From NCBI RefSeq assembly GCF_020216025.1, contig NZ_JAIWNC010000012.1:186001-250000 (forward strand): a stretch of 64,000 bases of DNA, given 5' to 3'. A model generated the notes under the pieces. The model made no database searches. It saw only the letters and a list, made by a program, of their open reading frames with translations, and was not told the DNA's origin. This document shows, piece after piece, positions 41,517 through 49,633 of this stretch. A program made the translations under genes and the position numbers. The stretch comes from Jidongwangia harbinensis (GTDB taxonomy: Bacteria; Actinomycetota; Actinomycetes; Mycobacteriales; Micromonosporaceae). Every line of letters starts with the position of its first letter. Position 1 is the stretch's first letter.

Positions 41517-42365
41517 CTACGCGGCCGCGGGCAGACCGTCCGGTCCGGTGACCGCGAGCCGGCTGGCGAGCGTCCCGCGGGTCGCGATGGCCTGGTAGTA
41601 CGCCGCCCGGCGGCGCGCCACACAGCCCTGCATGTCGGTGTTCTGGCTGGCCAGCGCCGGATCCAGGTGCGTGTTCAGCCCGTCGCGCAGCAAGCCCAGG
41701 GCCTCCGAGCGCAGCTGCGACACCCGGGACTCGGTCACGCCCAGCTCCCGCGCGATCTGCGCCATCGGCCGCTCCTCGAAGAAGTACCCGACGACCACGG
41801 CCCGCAGCCGGTCCGGCAGCGCGTCGACCGCGTGCCGCAGGTAACCCAGGCGTTCCCGGCGGACCAGCAGCTCCTCCGGTCCCGGGCTGGGCTCGGTCAC
41901 CAGGTCCTCGGCGCCCGCGGTGGCGAAGCCCTGCAGGCTGAAGACCACCGCACGCTGAACGTCGTCGTCCGCCGACTCGATGTCGTCGACGGTGCAGCCC
42001 AGCCGCTCCGCCACCTCCGCCGCGCTCGGGTTGCGGCCCAGCTCGGCGGTCAGTTCCTGGCGGGCCGAGTCGGTCCGCCGGGCCCGCTGCCGCACCGAGC
42101 GGCTGGCCCAGTCCAGCCCGCGCAGCTCGTCCAGGAGCGCACCGCGGATCCGGGTGGCGGCGAAACGGGGGAACGGCACGCCGCGGTCCTCGTCGAAACC
42201 ACGGGCGGCGGCCACCAGCGCGGCGTACCCGGCGGACAGTAGATCGTCCCGGCTCACGTGGGCGGGAACCCGGGACAGCGTCTCCCGGACGAGGTGGCCG
42301 ACCAACGGCATGTGACTGCGGACCAGGTCCTCGCGGCGGCGATCGGCAAGCGGTGCACCGGTCAT
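41517..42365 (-). CDS. FliA/WhiG-type sigma-70 factor, paralogue 2, 282 aa
   Basis: It is closely similar to the sigma factor at 37443 along its whole length: VRSHMPLVGHLVRETLSRVPAHVSRDDLLSAGYAALVAAARGFDEDRGVPFPRFAATRIRGALLDELRGLDWASRSVRQ, LQGFATAGAEDLVTEPSPGPEELLVRRERLGYL, and region 4 LPDRLRAVVVGYFFEERPMAQIARELGVTESRVSQLRSEAL. Both share the C-terminal RRR-A-YY-AIA segment. The N-terminal lead is shorter. ATG at 42365 with GGAGGAG 8 bp upstream. The two may form a cascade or serve different promoters; no anti-sigma gene adjoins. Confidence 0.93.
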   Translation of the reverse strand: MTGAPLADRRREDLVRSHMPLVGHLVRETLSRVPAHVSRDDLLSAGYAALVAAARGFDEDRGVPFPRFAATRIRGALLDELRGLDWASRSVRQRARRTDSARQELTAELGRNPSAAEVAERLGCTVDDIESADDDVQRAVVFSLQGFATAGAEDLVTEPSPGPEELLVRRERLGYLRHAVDALPDRLRAVVVGYFFEERPMAQIARELGVTESRVSQLRSEALGLLRDGLNTHLDPALASQNTDMQGCVARRRAAYYQAIATRGTLASRLAVTGPDGLPAAA

Positions 42366-42608
42366 GGCGTCTCCTCCGTACCGGCCGGGAGGGGGATCCC
42401 GGCGCTGAGGAAGACGGTCGGCCGCAGGGGGTGCAAATCGGGTCATTGCCGGGTGCAGCATGGTTGCGGGCGGTGGGCGCGTACACTTGATCTCGCGGCC
42501 CGCTCAGTCTTGCCTCGGGCCGCCTTCGGATCGACCACCACGCGCCGCGACCGTGTGAGTCTGCGCCGGGCAGGACGACCCTCAACGACGTACGGAGTGC
42601 TCCACTAC

Positions 42609-44120
42609 ATGACCACATTCACCGATCTCGGCGTGCCCGCGAAACTCTCCGCAGTACTGGCCGAGTTCGGCATCACGCACCCCTTCCCGATCCAGGCCGC
42701 CACGCTGCCGGACTCACTGGCCGGCCGGGACGTCCTGGGCCGGGGCCGCACCGGCTCCGGCAAGACGTACGCGTTCGCGCTGCCCGTGCTGGCCCGCCTG
42801 GCCACCAGCGGCTCGCCGCGCCGTCCGGGCCGCCCCCGCGCGCTGATCCTGGCGCCGACCCGCGAACTGGCCGGCCAGATCGACGCCACGCTGGCCCCGC
42901 TCGCCAAGGCACTCGGCCTGCGCACGCTCACCGTGTTCGGTGGCGTGGGCGCCAACCCGCAGATCAACGGCCTGCGCGCCGGCGTCGACGTGCTCGTCGC
43001 CTGCCCCGGCCGGCTCCTCGACCACCTGCAGAACGGCCACGCCAACCTGGACGCGGTCGAGATCACCGTGCTGGACGAGGCGGACCACATGGCCGACCTC
43101 GGCTTCCTGCCGGTGGTCCGGCGGCTGATGGACGCCACCCCGCGCCAGGGCCAGCGGATGCTGTTCTCCGCCACCCTGGACGGCGGCGTGGACGTGCTGG
43201 TCAAGCGCTTCATGCACAAGCCGGTCACGCACCACGTCGACGCGGCCGCCGAGGCACCGATCGAGATGGCGCACCACGTGCTGCACGTCCGCCACGACGA
43301 CCGCTTCCCGGTGCTGGTCGACCTCGTCGCCGCGCCCGGCCGTACCGTGGTGTTCACCCGCACCAAGCGCCGCGCCAAGACGCTGACCCGGCAGCTCATC
43401 GCGGCCGGCGTGCCGGCCGTCGAGCTGCACGGCAACCTGGCGCAGAACGCCCGCAACCGCAACCTGGCGCAGTTCTCCGACGGCAGCGCCGAGACGCTGG
43501 TGGCCACGGACATCGCGGCGCGCGGCATCCACGTCGACGACGTCGCGCTGGTGATCCACGCCGACCCGCCGGTGGAACACAAGGCCTACCTGCACCGCTC
43601 GGGCCGGACCGCCCGGGCCGGTGCGGCCGGCACGGTCATCACGCTGATGACCGACGACCAGCAGGGCGACGTACGCGACCTGACCCGCAAGGCCGGCATC
43701 AAGCCGACCACCACGCGGGCGCGTCCCGGCGACACCGTGCTGGCCGAACTGGCCCCCGGCGAGCGGACCTACCGGACCGCACCGCCCGCCGCACCGGAGC
43801 GGCCGGAGGTCCGGCGCACCGGCACCGCCGCCGACTCGGCCTCCGGCCGGGCCGGCCAGGGCCGGCGCCGGGGCGGACGGTCCCGCAGCGGCGGCTCGGC
43901 CACCACCTCGGCCGCACCGGCCCGGGGCGGATCCCACGCGGCGGCGCCGCGGTCGGGTGCATCCCGGTCCGGGGCACCGCGTACCGGGGCAGCGCGCACC
44001 GGTGCACCCCGCACCGGGGCGGCCCGTTCCGCGGGCGGAGCCGGCGCACCGGCCCGGTCCTCCGGCGGGGCGGCGGCGTTCTCGGCCGGCACCCGCGCCG
44101 GCGGCCGCCGCGGCCACTGA
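42609..44120 (+). CDS. DEAD-box RNA helicase with basic Gly/Arg/Ser tail, 503 aa
   Basis: The two RecA-like domains carry the DEAD-box motifs: FPIQAATLPDSLAGRDVLGRGRTGSGKT (Q motif and motif I, with Arg where Ala is usual), PTRELAGQ, VLDEADHMADLGF (motif II), LFSATL, VVFTRTKRRAKTL and HRSGRTARAG (motif VI). The C-terminal 120 residues are low-complexity and basic with SGA-P-RTGAAR-TGAPRTG repeats, typical RNA-binding tails. It unwinds short RNA duplexes in ribosome assembly or mRNA turnover, especially in the cold. A 243-bp leader separates it from the divergent sigma gene and may carry cold-responsive structure (inferred). Confidence 0.92.
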   Translation: MTTFTDLGVPAKLSAVLAEFGITHPFPIQAATLPDSLAGRDVLGRGRTGSGKTYAFALPVLARLATSGSPRRPGRPRALILAPTRELAGQIDATLAPLAKALGLRTLTVFGGVGANPQINGLRAGVDVLVACPGRLLDHLQNGHANLDAVEITVLDEADHMADLGFLPVVRRLMDATPRQGQRMLFSATLDGGVDVLVKRFMHKPVTHHVDAAAEAPIEMAHHVLHVRHDDRFPVLVDLVAAPGRTVVFTRTKRRAKTLTRQLIAAGVPAVELHGNLAQNARNRNLAQFSDGSAETLVATDIAARGIHVDDVALVIHADPPVEHKAYLHRSGRTARAGAAGTVITLMTDDQQGDVRDLTRKAGIKPTTTRARPGDTVLAELAPGERTYRTAPPAAPERPEVRRTGTAADSASGRAGQGRRRGGRSRSGGSATTSAAPARGGSHAAAPRSGASRSGAPRTGAARTGAPRTGAARSAGGAGAPARSSGGAAAFSAGTRAGGRRGH

Positions 44121-44160
44121 CCGGCTCGCGCCCACGCCGATGCGGCTGGGCCGCTGACCG

Positions 44161-44240
44161 GCTCCACTCGGACGCCAACCGGCGGCTCGGCCGCTGACCG
44201 GCTCCACTCGGACGCCAACCGGCGGCTCGGCCGCTGATTG
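44161..44240. repeat. 40-bp direct duplication
   Basis: The 40-bp unit beginning GCTCCACTCGGACGCCAACC occurs at 44161 and 44201, with the second copy differing only in its last few bases. It lies between the helicase stop and the following hairpin. Non-coding. Confidence 0.93.
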
Positions 44241-44242
44241 TT

Positions 44243-44273
44243 CTGCCCCACGCCGGTGTCCGGCGTGGGGCAG
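44243..44273. terminator. strong hairpin after the helicase gene
   Basis: CTGCCCCACGCCGG (44243-44256), TGT, and the exact complement (44260-44273) give a 14-bp stem with a 3-nt loop between two convergent genes. The following CTCTGTGTCTCC is only mildly T-rich. Likely bidirectional terminator. Confidence 0.7.
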
Positions 44274-44337
44274 CTCTGTGTCTCCCCCGCTCCGGTCTGC
44301 CCGACCGCTCGCGTCCGTCGGCGCGGAGGCGCGGTGG

Positions 44338-44691
44338 CTACATCGGTTTGCGGTCGAGGACGCAGAACTCGTTGCCCTCGGGATCGGTCAGCACGGTGAA
44401 GCCCTCGTCCCCGCGCTGGCCCACGTCCGCCCGGCGGGCGCCCAACCCCAGCAGCCGTTCCACCTCCGCGGCCGGGTCGTCCGCCACCAGGTCGGGATGG
44501 TTGCGGTTCTTGCCGGACTTGGGCCCCGCCGACCCCTGCAGCCACATGGTCATCCCGCCGTCCGGCGGGTACAGCTTGGCGCTGCCGTCGCCACCGGCCT
44601 CGACGCGGTAACCCAGCGCCTGCGACCAGAACACGGCCATCACCGTGACGTCCTGCACGTCCAACGTCCACTGCGCGATACGGCTCGTCAT
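44338..44691 (-). CDS. VOC/glyoxalase-like domain protein, 117 aa
   Basis: A single vicinal-oxygen-chelate domain: AQWTLDVQDVTVMAVFWSQALGYRVE at the start and FTVLTDPEGNEFCVLDR at the end are the typical pair of beta-alpha-beta ends. NHPDLVADDPAAEVERLLGLGARR lies between. Such domains bind metal and small molecules, and in antibiotic producers some sequester drugs, but the substrate here is not clear. ATG at 44691; short monocistronic gene. Confidence 0.88.
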   Translation of the reverse strand: MTSRIAQWTLDVQDVTVMAVFWSQALGYRVEAGGDGSAKLYPPDGGMTMWLQGSAGPKSGKNRNHPDLVADDPAAEVERLLGLGARRADVGQRGDEGFTVLTDPEGNEFCVLDRKPM

Positions 44692-44774
44692 GACGGCCGG
44701 ATACCCGGTTCGCCGCGGTCGAATCAACCGCCGCGCACCACCGCGCACCACCGCGCACCGCCGCGCACATCGGC

Positions 44775-45425
44775 TCAGGTCAGCGGGACGTCCACCGCCA
44801 CCTCGGCGCCCAGCCGGTAGCCGTCGCAGAGGTCCAGGTCGTCACCGCTCCAGAACCGGCCCGGGTCGTACCAGTTGGGCTGGCGGCCGCGCGGCAGCAG
44901 GCCCATGTCCTCATACGTCACCGCGACCACCTCGGCGCAGTAGGCCGTCTCCAGCGTGGCGTCGCTGGTCTCCCCGGCCCGCCACGGCGGACGGACCTGC
45001 GGCACCCGGCCGCGCAGCCACCGCCAGGCGAGCTGCGCGCTGGACGGGAACGGCGTGCCGTCCAGCCGTGCCACCGTCCGCAACGCCCGGTCCTCCATGT
45101 CCCGGGTGGCCTCCGGCTCCAGCTGGCGCAGCCAGCCGCGCTGACCGTACCGGTGCGCCCACACCGTCACCGCGTCGCGCAGGTCGTGCAGTTGCACGCC
45201 GCGCTGGAAACTGCCGGACCACAGGTCGGGCAGCGAACGGCCCAGCTCGGCATGCCACATCAGCGGCGGCATGTCCTCGACCACCAGCGCCATCCCGACA
45301 TGGTTCACCGGGCTGTTCGTCATGGCCTGGATGGCGCGGTCCGGCGCCGAGCGACCCCGGAAGATCCAGATGTCACCCGTACGCGTCAGATCGATGGCCT
45401 CGTCGAGGCCGATGGCGGCTACCAC
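44775..45425 (-). CDS. permuted papain-like (YiiX/NlpC-P60-type) protein, 216 aa
   Basis: The arrangement of a His near the N-terminus in SPVNHVGMALVV, after GDIWIFRG, and a Cys near the C-terminus in TAYCAEVVAVTYEDMGLLP fits circularly permuted papain-like amidases of the YiiX/YebB type. WHAELGRSL and GVQLHDLRDAV lie between. The reaction is probably hydrolysis of an amide or peptide link, target unknown. No signal peptide, so it may be intracellular. GTG start at 45425. It is divergent from the small membrane protein at 45443, with only 17 bp between starts. Confidence 0.65.
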   Translation of the reverse strand: MVAAIGLDEAIDLTRTGDIWIFRGRSAPDRAIQAMTNSPVNHVGMALVVEDMPPLMWHAELGRSLPDLWSGSFQRGVQLHDLRDAVTVWAHRYGQRGWLRQLEPEATRDMEDRALRTVARLDGTPFPSSAQLAWRWLRGRVPQVRPPWRAGETSDATLETAYCAEVVAVTYEDMGLLPRGRQPNWYDPGRFWSGDDLDLCDGYRLGAEVAVDVPLT

Positions 45426-45442
45426 GTGTCTATCCTCGGCTG

Positions 45443-45631
45443 ATGCGTTGGTGGAAAATTGCAGGTTTGGCCGGACTGGCGGGCGTGGCGGCCACCGGAG
45501 TGGTGCTCACCCGGGCGGAGCGTCGGCGAAGGGCATACACCCCGGACGAGATCCGGGAGCGGCTGCACGCGCGGGTGGGCGACACCACGCCGTCGGGAAG
45601 CGACCCGGTCGAGCGACCGGGCGAGGCGTAA
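45443..45631 (+). CDS. small single-pass membrane protein, 62 aa
   Basis: It begins MRWWKIAGLAGLAGVAATGVVL, an amphipathic start and one membrane helix, followed by RAERRRRAYTPDEIRERLHARVGD, a charged cytosolic tail. Similar small proteins are widespread in actinobacteria but unnamed. ATG at 45443, 17 bp from the start of the divergent papain-like gene, so the promoters must overlap the coding ends. The 3' end converges on the App1-like gene 15 bp away. Confidence 0.75.
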   Translation: MRWWKIAGLAGLAGVAATGVVLTRAERRRRAYTPDEIRERLHARVGDTTPSGSDPVERPGEA

Positions 45632-45646
45632 CGGCGGGACCGGCGG

Positions 45647-46690
45647 TCAGACAATGTCGGTGTCCCGCAGCAGGGACCACAGACCCGCGCCGTCCGGTGC
45701 GGCGAACCACGTCTTGCCGCCGGAACCGACCGCCTCGGCGCTGTTGGACGGGCCCGGCACCGCACCGGCCAGCACCGCCTGGGTGGGCGACAACCGCCGG
45801 ATCGCGACCGCGGCCACGTTTTCCGGGTGGGCGCGGGCGAACTCCGAGTAGATCTCCTGGTCGTGCTGGCCGTCGTCGCCGATGAGCAGCCAGCGGATGT
45901 CCGGGAACTCGGAGGCCAGCCGGCGCAACGTGTTCAGCTTGTGCTCCTGGCCGCTGCGGAACCACCGGTCGGTGGTCGGGCCCCAGTCGGTGAGCAGCAG
46001 CGGCCCGGCCGGATAGAGGTGGCGGGACAGGAAGCGGGTCAACGTGGGCGCGACGTTCCACGCGCCGGTGGACAGGTAGAACACCGGGGCGCCGGCGTTC
46101 GCCGCGACCAGCCGCTCGTAGAGCACCGCCATGCCGGGCACCGCCATCCGGGCGTGCTCGTCGAGGACGAAGGTGTTCCACGCGGCGAGCAGCGGACGCG
46201 GCAGCGCGGTCACCATCACCGTGTCGTCGATGTCGGAGATGAGCCCGAACTTCATGTCCGGATCGACCACCCGGATCGGCGCCTCGACCGGCTCCGCGCC
46301 CTCGGCGGTCAGCCGCACCGAACTCCAGCCCGGATCAAGCTCGCCCTCGACCCGGCAGTCGACGTAGCCGCTGCGGTCCGTGTACGTCTCGTGGATCTTG
46401 TCGCCGACCTGGATCTGCACCCGCGCGTGGTTGACCGGTGAAGTGGTGAAGCTGCGCCAGCCGCGGAGCTTCTCCAGCTGCTTCTTGCGGGGCTGCGGGT
46501 GCCGGGTGAGCACCACCCGGGCCATCACCCGGGCCCAGCCCGACGCGCCGTACCCGGTGTAGGCGGTGATCACCGGCTGCCAGCCGCGTTGCCGCAGCCG
46601 GCGCTCGATGATCTCGTGGACCGCATCCTCGATGCGCGCCGCCCGATGCAGCCGCACCTCGGAAAGGGCTCCCGCCGAATCTGCCGCCAC
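45647..46690 (-). CDS. App1-family (DUF2183) phosphatidate phosphatase-like protein, 347 aa
   Basis: The catalytic domain of App1-type phosphatases is complete: GLISDIDDTVM (D-x-D-x-T, Asp153 and Asp155), PVFYLSTGAWNV, LLLTDWGPTT and WLLIGDDGQHDQEIYSEFA, following HAD-like order. The N-terminal half (about 30-145) is a beta-rich domain with DRSGYVDCRVEGELDPGW. Yeast App1 dephosphorylates phosphatidate; the substrate of bacterial members is not settled. GTG at 46690 with AGGAGG 7 bp upstream. Confidence 0.9.
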   Translation of the reverse strand: MAADSAGALSEVRLHRAARIEDAVHEIIERRLRQRGWQPVITAYTGYGASGWARVMARVVLTRHPQPRKKQLEKLRGWRSFTTSPVNHARVQIQVGDKIHETYTDRSGYVDCRVEGELDPGWSSVRLTAEGAEPVEAPIRVVDPDMKFGLISDIDDTVMVTALPRPLLAAWNTFVLDEHARMAVPGMAVLYERLVAANAGAPVFYLSTGAWNVAPTLTRFLSRHLYPAGPLLLTDWGPTTDRWFRSGQEHKLNTLRRLASEFPDIRWLLIGDDGQHDQEIYSEFARAHPENVAAVAIRRLSPTQAVLAGAVPGPSNSAEAVGSGGKTWFAAPDGAGLWSLLRDTDIV

Positions 46691-46814
46691 GCCGTTGCCT
46701 CCTGCCGGTTGTGCCTGGTCCCCGCCGTCCGTGTGACGGTACCCGGCGGGTCTGACAACTGCTGTGGAACGAGCCGAACGGGTGATGTCGGTCCACTGTC
46801 GACGCGGTGCGGGG

Positions 46815-47513
46815 TCAGGCCGCCGCGGCACGCACCGGCTCGGCGGCCGCCCACTGCTCGGCCCGTCGGCCCGCGCCGGCCGGTGGCATGGTCGCGGTGG
46901 TGCGCAACGGCGCGGCACAGGCTTCGGCCCGGAGGGTACGCAGTTCCGCGGCCGCCCGCTCGGCCGTCTCCCAGGCCTGCCGTTCCCGCTCGGTGGCGGC
47001 CCGGTACCCGGCCAGCCGGTGGTCCCGGACGGCGCGGCGCAACGCGGCCTCCTGCACCGTCGGGTGTGCCCGCGGGTCCCAGCCACGGTGCGCCAGCGCC
47101 TCGTTCAGCTGAGCGATGGAGATCTCCCGGCGGCGGCACGCGGCGACGGCGGTGCGGTGCAGGTAGCGCTCCCGGTCGGCGTTCTCGGTGCGGGCCCGGC
47201 GGCGGCGCATCAGCGGGTACGCGGTGGCGGCGGTCACCCGGCGGGACTCGGCGTCCGCCTCCGCGTAGGCGGCCCAGGCCGCGTCCACCTCGGCGAGCGC
47301 GTGCTGCCAGGCGGTACGGCAACGGCCGGCATGCGCGGCGGCCCGGTCGGCGGCGGCCGCCAGCTCCGTGGCGTACCCCGGATCGACGGTCTTCGCCGCA
47401 GGCGGCGGACTGGTGACGAGATTGTGCGGCAGCGCCATGATCGCCACGACGAGTGCGACCAGGAGCAGCAGGATCATCCAGATGGCGGCGGCGTTCGGAA
47501 TGGCTTCAAGCAT
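46815..47513 (-). CDS. membrane-anchored helical protein, hypothetical, 232 aa
   Basis: I do not recognise a family. An N-terminal helix (AIWMILLLLVALVVAIMAL) is followed by a long Ala-rich, Arg/Glu-rich helical region from about 45 to 220 with coiled-coil character (YATELAAAADRAAAHAGRCR, RAVRDHRLAGYRAATERERQ). ATG at 47513 with GAGGTG upstream. It is on the same strand as the App1-like gene, 124 bp upstream of it. It may be a membrane scaffold, but that is only a guess from composition. Confidence 0.7.
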   Translation of the reverse strand: MLEAIPNAAAIWMILLLLVALVVAIMALPHNLVTSPPPAAKTVDPGYATELAAAADRAAAHAGRCRTAWQHALAEVDAAWAAYAEADAESRRVTAATAYPLMRRRRARTENADRERYLHRTAVAACRRREISIAQLNEALAHRGWDPRAHPTVQEAALRRAVRDHRLAGYRAATERERQAWETAERAAAELRTLRAEACAAPLRTTATMPPAGAGRRAEQWAAAEPVRAAAA

Positions 47514-47645
47514 GATCGACACCTCGAGGGATGGAGTTCGCTTCGGAGCTTCGGGGCCGGGACGGCGTTCCACGGTGACCGTTGCTCCGGGCGGCCGCAG
47601 GTGTGGACGGCGGCCCGGGACGTCACGGGTGCAGGATGTCGGCGA

Positions 47646-48158
47646 TCAGAACAGCGGCGGGGCGCGCGACCCGTGGGCCCGGGGGCCGGTGCCGGCAGGG
47701 AGGGTGGCGGCGTCCGGGTGCGGCCGGTCGATCTCGGCCGGGTGGAGTGCGGTGGGGAGGCGGGGCGCGGCGAGGGCCACTGCGACCGCGGCCGTTCCGG
47801 GGTCGGGGCTTCCTGCCGGACGGCTGGCGACGGCGGGGCTGTCGGCGGGGCGACTCGCTACCGCGGGGCTGTCAGCGGGGCGGCCCGCGACCGCAGGGCT
47901 GTCAGCGGGGCGGCCCGCGACCGCAGGACTCTCGGCCAGGCGGCTCTCAACCGGGCGGTCCTCGGCGTGGAGGGCCGGCTGGGCCGTCACGTCCGGGCCG
48001 AAGCTGGGCGCCGGGAAGGCCGGGGCCGCGAAGGCGAGCGCCAGCAGGGCCAGACCGGTCAGAAAGCGCAGCAGCCGGTGCCCGTCCCAATGACGGGGCA
48101 GGATGCGCGCAACCTCGGCCACAATCGCCAACTTACCGGTCTGCCCCCGAACCTGCAC
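47646..48158 (-). CDS. small membrane protein with 10-residue repeats, 170 aa
   Basis: I do not recognise this protein. It has one hydrophobic helix (LLRFLTGLALLALAFAAPAF, about 30-49), then four consecutive copies of a DSPAVA-(G/S)-RPA type 10-residue repeat and a Pro/Ala-rich end. GTG at 48158 with no ribosome site. Codon use is native but the repeat part is low-complexity, so this could be a fast-evolving surface protein or an unused reading frame. Confidence 0.45.
   Translation of the reverse strand: MQVRGQTGKLAIVAEVARILPRHWDGHRLLRFLTGLALLALAFAAPAFPAPSFGPDVTAQPALHAEDRPVESRLAESPAVAGRPADSPAVAGRPADSPAVASRPADSPAVASRPAGSPDPGTAAVAVALAAPRLPTALHPAEIDRPHPDAATLPAGTGPRAHGSRAPPLF
47821..47940. repeat. 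30-bp tandem repeat, 4 copies
   Basis: Units begin at 47821, 47851, 47881 and 47911, the third and fourth almost identical. Read on the minus strand they encode the DSPAVAGRPA repeats of the gene at 47646. The period keeps frame, like the other repeats found inside genes here. Confidence 0.9.
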
Positions 48159-48275
48159 AGGTCATCCCATGTGCGGCGTTCGTCCCGCGCACCATGGGGG
48201 CATGCCGGCCGGCGATCTCGGCGCCGACCGGCGCGGCGGCCCGATCATGAGGGACGGAGCAGATCATGGCGCCCC

Positions 48276-48316
48276 TCCACCACGCGACACGCCCTGCCGC
48301 CCGAGCACAACGTGCA
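48276..48316. repeat. left remnant of 61-bp array B, cut by the IS
   Basis: CACGCCCTGCCGCCCGAGCACAACGTGCA closely matches the end of a unit in the 8509 array (ACCCCTGTCGCCCGAGCACAGCGTGC). It stops exactly at the left end of the insertion sequence. Removing the element and one target copy joins it to 49634 and restores a 61-bp period. Confidence 0.8.
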
Positions 48317-48361
48317 TGGGCTTGACCCGGTTCGACGGACAGGGTTGATGTGTGTTGATCC

Positions 48362-49255
48362 TCAAGCTGCTGTGCGGACGGTTGGCGGCTGGGCGCTGGT
48401 GGCGGTTTCGTATGCGGCTGGGCTGAGGTAGCCGAGGCTGGAATGCCGGCGCCGGGTGTTGTACCAGCCCTCGACGTAGGCGAATATCGCCTGCCGGGCG
48501 GCGGTGCGGGTGGGCCAGGCCTGGCGGTGGATGAGTTCGGTTTTGAGCGTGGCGAAGAACGACTCCGCGACGGCGTTGTCCCAGCACTGGCCACGCCGGC
48601 CGACCGACAACCGCACCCCGTGCTGGCCAGCGAGGCGGGCGTGTTGAGCGCTGGTGTATTGGCAGCCGCGGTCGGAATGAAAGATCAGCCCGTCAGCCGG
48701 CCGGCGCCGGGTGAGGGCGTCGGACAGGGCGGCGTCGACCAGGTCGGTGCGTAGGTGATCGGCGACGGCCCAGCCCACCACCCGCCGCGATGCCAGGTCG
48801 ATGACGGTGGCCAGGTACAGCCACCCTTCCCACGTGTTGATGTAGGTGATGTCGCCGCACCAGCGGGTGTCGACCGCTGTTGCGTCGACGGTGAAGTCCC
48901 GGCCGATCAGGTCCGGCCGCGCCGTCGCGTTCGGGTCGGCAATCGTGGTGAGCCGCCACCGGCGTGGGCTCTTGCCGCGGATCCCGGCGGCCCGCATCCG
49001 GCGGGCGATGCGTTTACGGCCATGCCGCAGACCGGCGTCGGCGAGCTCGGCGTGGATCCGCGGTGCACCGTAGGTGCCGTCCGACGCCGCATGCACCTCG
49101 CGGATCTTGACCGTGAGCTGCTCATCGACCCGCGCGCGGGTGCTGCGCTCATGGCGGGCGTAGTAGGCGGACCGGGAGACCTTCAACAGCTCACACGCGC
49201 GTTTGACGCTGTGCTCGCCGGCCTGCTCCGCCTCGACGAACGGATACACGTTCAC
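48362..49255 (-). CDS. IS3-family transposase OrfB (DDE integrase), 297 aa
   Basis: The retroviral-integrase-like core has the DDE triad: Asp in GDITYINTWEGWLYLATVIDL, Asp in IFHSDRGCQYTS, and Glu in WDNAVAESFFATLKTEL. The N-terminal HTH-like region (VKRACELLKVSRSAYYARHERS) and the YGAPRIHAEL and RRRHSSLGYLSPAAYE blocks are typical. Its GTG at 49255 overlaps the orfA stop (GTGA). A typical A-rich slippery site for -1 frameshift is not visible, so OrfB may be made by re-initiation instead. Confidence 0.95.
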   Translation of the reverse strand: MNVYPFVEAEQAGEHSVKRACELLKVSRSAYYARHERSTRARVDEQLTVKIREVHAASDGTYGAPRIHAELADAGLRHGRKRIARRMRAAGIRGKSPRRWRLTTIADPNATARPDLIGRDFTVDATAVDTRWCGDITYINTWEGWLYLATVIDLASRRVVGWAVADHLRTDLVDAALSDALTRRRPADGLIFHSDRGCQYTSAQHARLAGQHGVRLSVGRRGQCWDNAVAESFFATLKTELIHRQAWPTRTAARQAIFAYVEGWYNTRRRHSSLGYLSPAAYETATSAQPPTVRTAA

Positions 49256-49563
49256 CGGGTCTCCCTCGCGAAGAAAGCCGTCGCCCGCTTGAGGATGTCG
49301 ACGTCCTGCTGCAACCGGCGGTTCTCCCGCCGCAACCGCGACAACTCCGCCCGCTCCTCGGACGTCAACCCATCCGACCGCGTACCCGCATCAACCTCGG
49401 CCTGCTTGACCCACTGCCGCACCGCGGTCTCGGTCAGATCGAAATCCTCGGTGACCTGAGCGATCGTGCGGTCACCACGCTGACACAACTCGACAATCTC
49501 AGCCTTGAACTGCGGCGTGAACGCCCGCCGAGGCCGAGACCGCTTCTTCCCCACACTCTCCAT
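49252..49563 (-). CDS. IS3-family transposase OrfA, 103 aa
   Basis: This helix-turn-helix protein with a leucine-rich coiled coil binds the element ends and helps OrfB. RRAFTPQFKAEIVELCQRGDRTIAQVTEDFDLTETAVRQWVKQAE is the HTH, and SRLRRENRRLQQDVDILKRATAFFA the coiled coil. An ATG at 49575 lies too close to GGGAGG to be used, so 49563 is preferred. Stop overlaps the OrfB start. Confidence 0.92.
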   Translation of the reverse strand: MESVGKKRSRPRRAFTPQFKAEIVELCQRGDRTIAQVTEDFDLTETAVRQWVKQAEVDAGTRSDGLTSEERAELSRLRRENRRLQQDVDILKRATAFFARETR

Positions 49564-49633
49564 GATGCTCGACATCCTCCCGGAACCCCACCGGCTCCAG
49601 ATCTCAGATGTCCGTCAAAGCGGGTCAGGCCCA

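Larger units (their letters stand above)
48317..49633 (-). mobile_element. IS3-family insertion sequence, complete, 1317 bp
   Basis: Two overlapping genes, orfA and orfB, with a DDE integrase are flanked by 25-bp terminal inverted repeats (48317-48341 and 49609-49633) that match at 22 of 25 positions and begin TGGGC(C/T)TGACCCG. A 3-bp target duplication GCA flanks it (48314-48316 and 49634-49636). Both reading frames and both ends are intact, so it may still move. It sits inside a 61-bp repeat unit. Subgroup not assigned. Confidence 0.93.
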
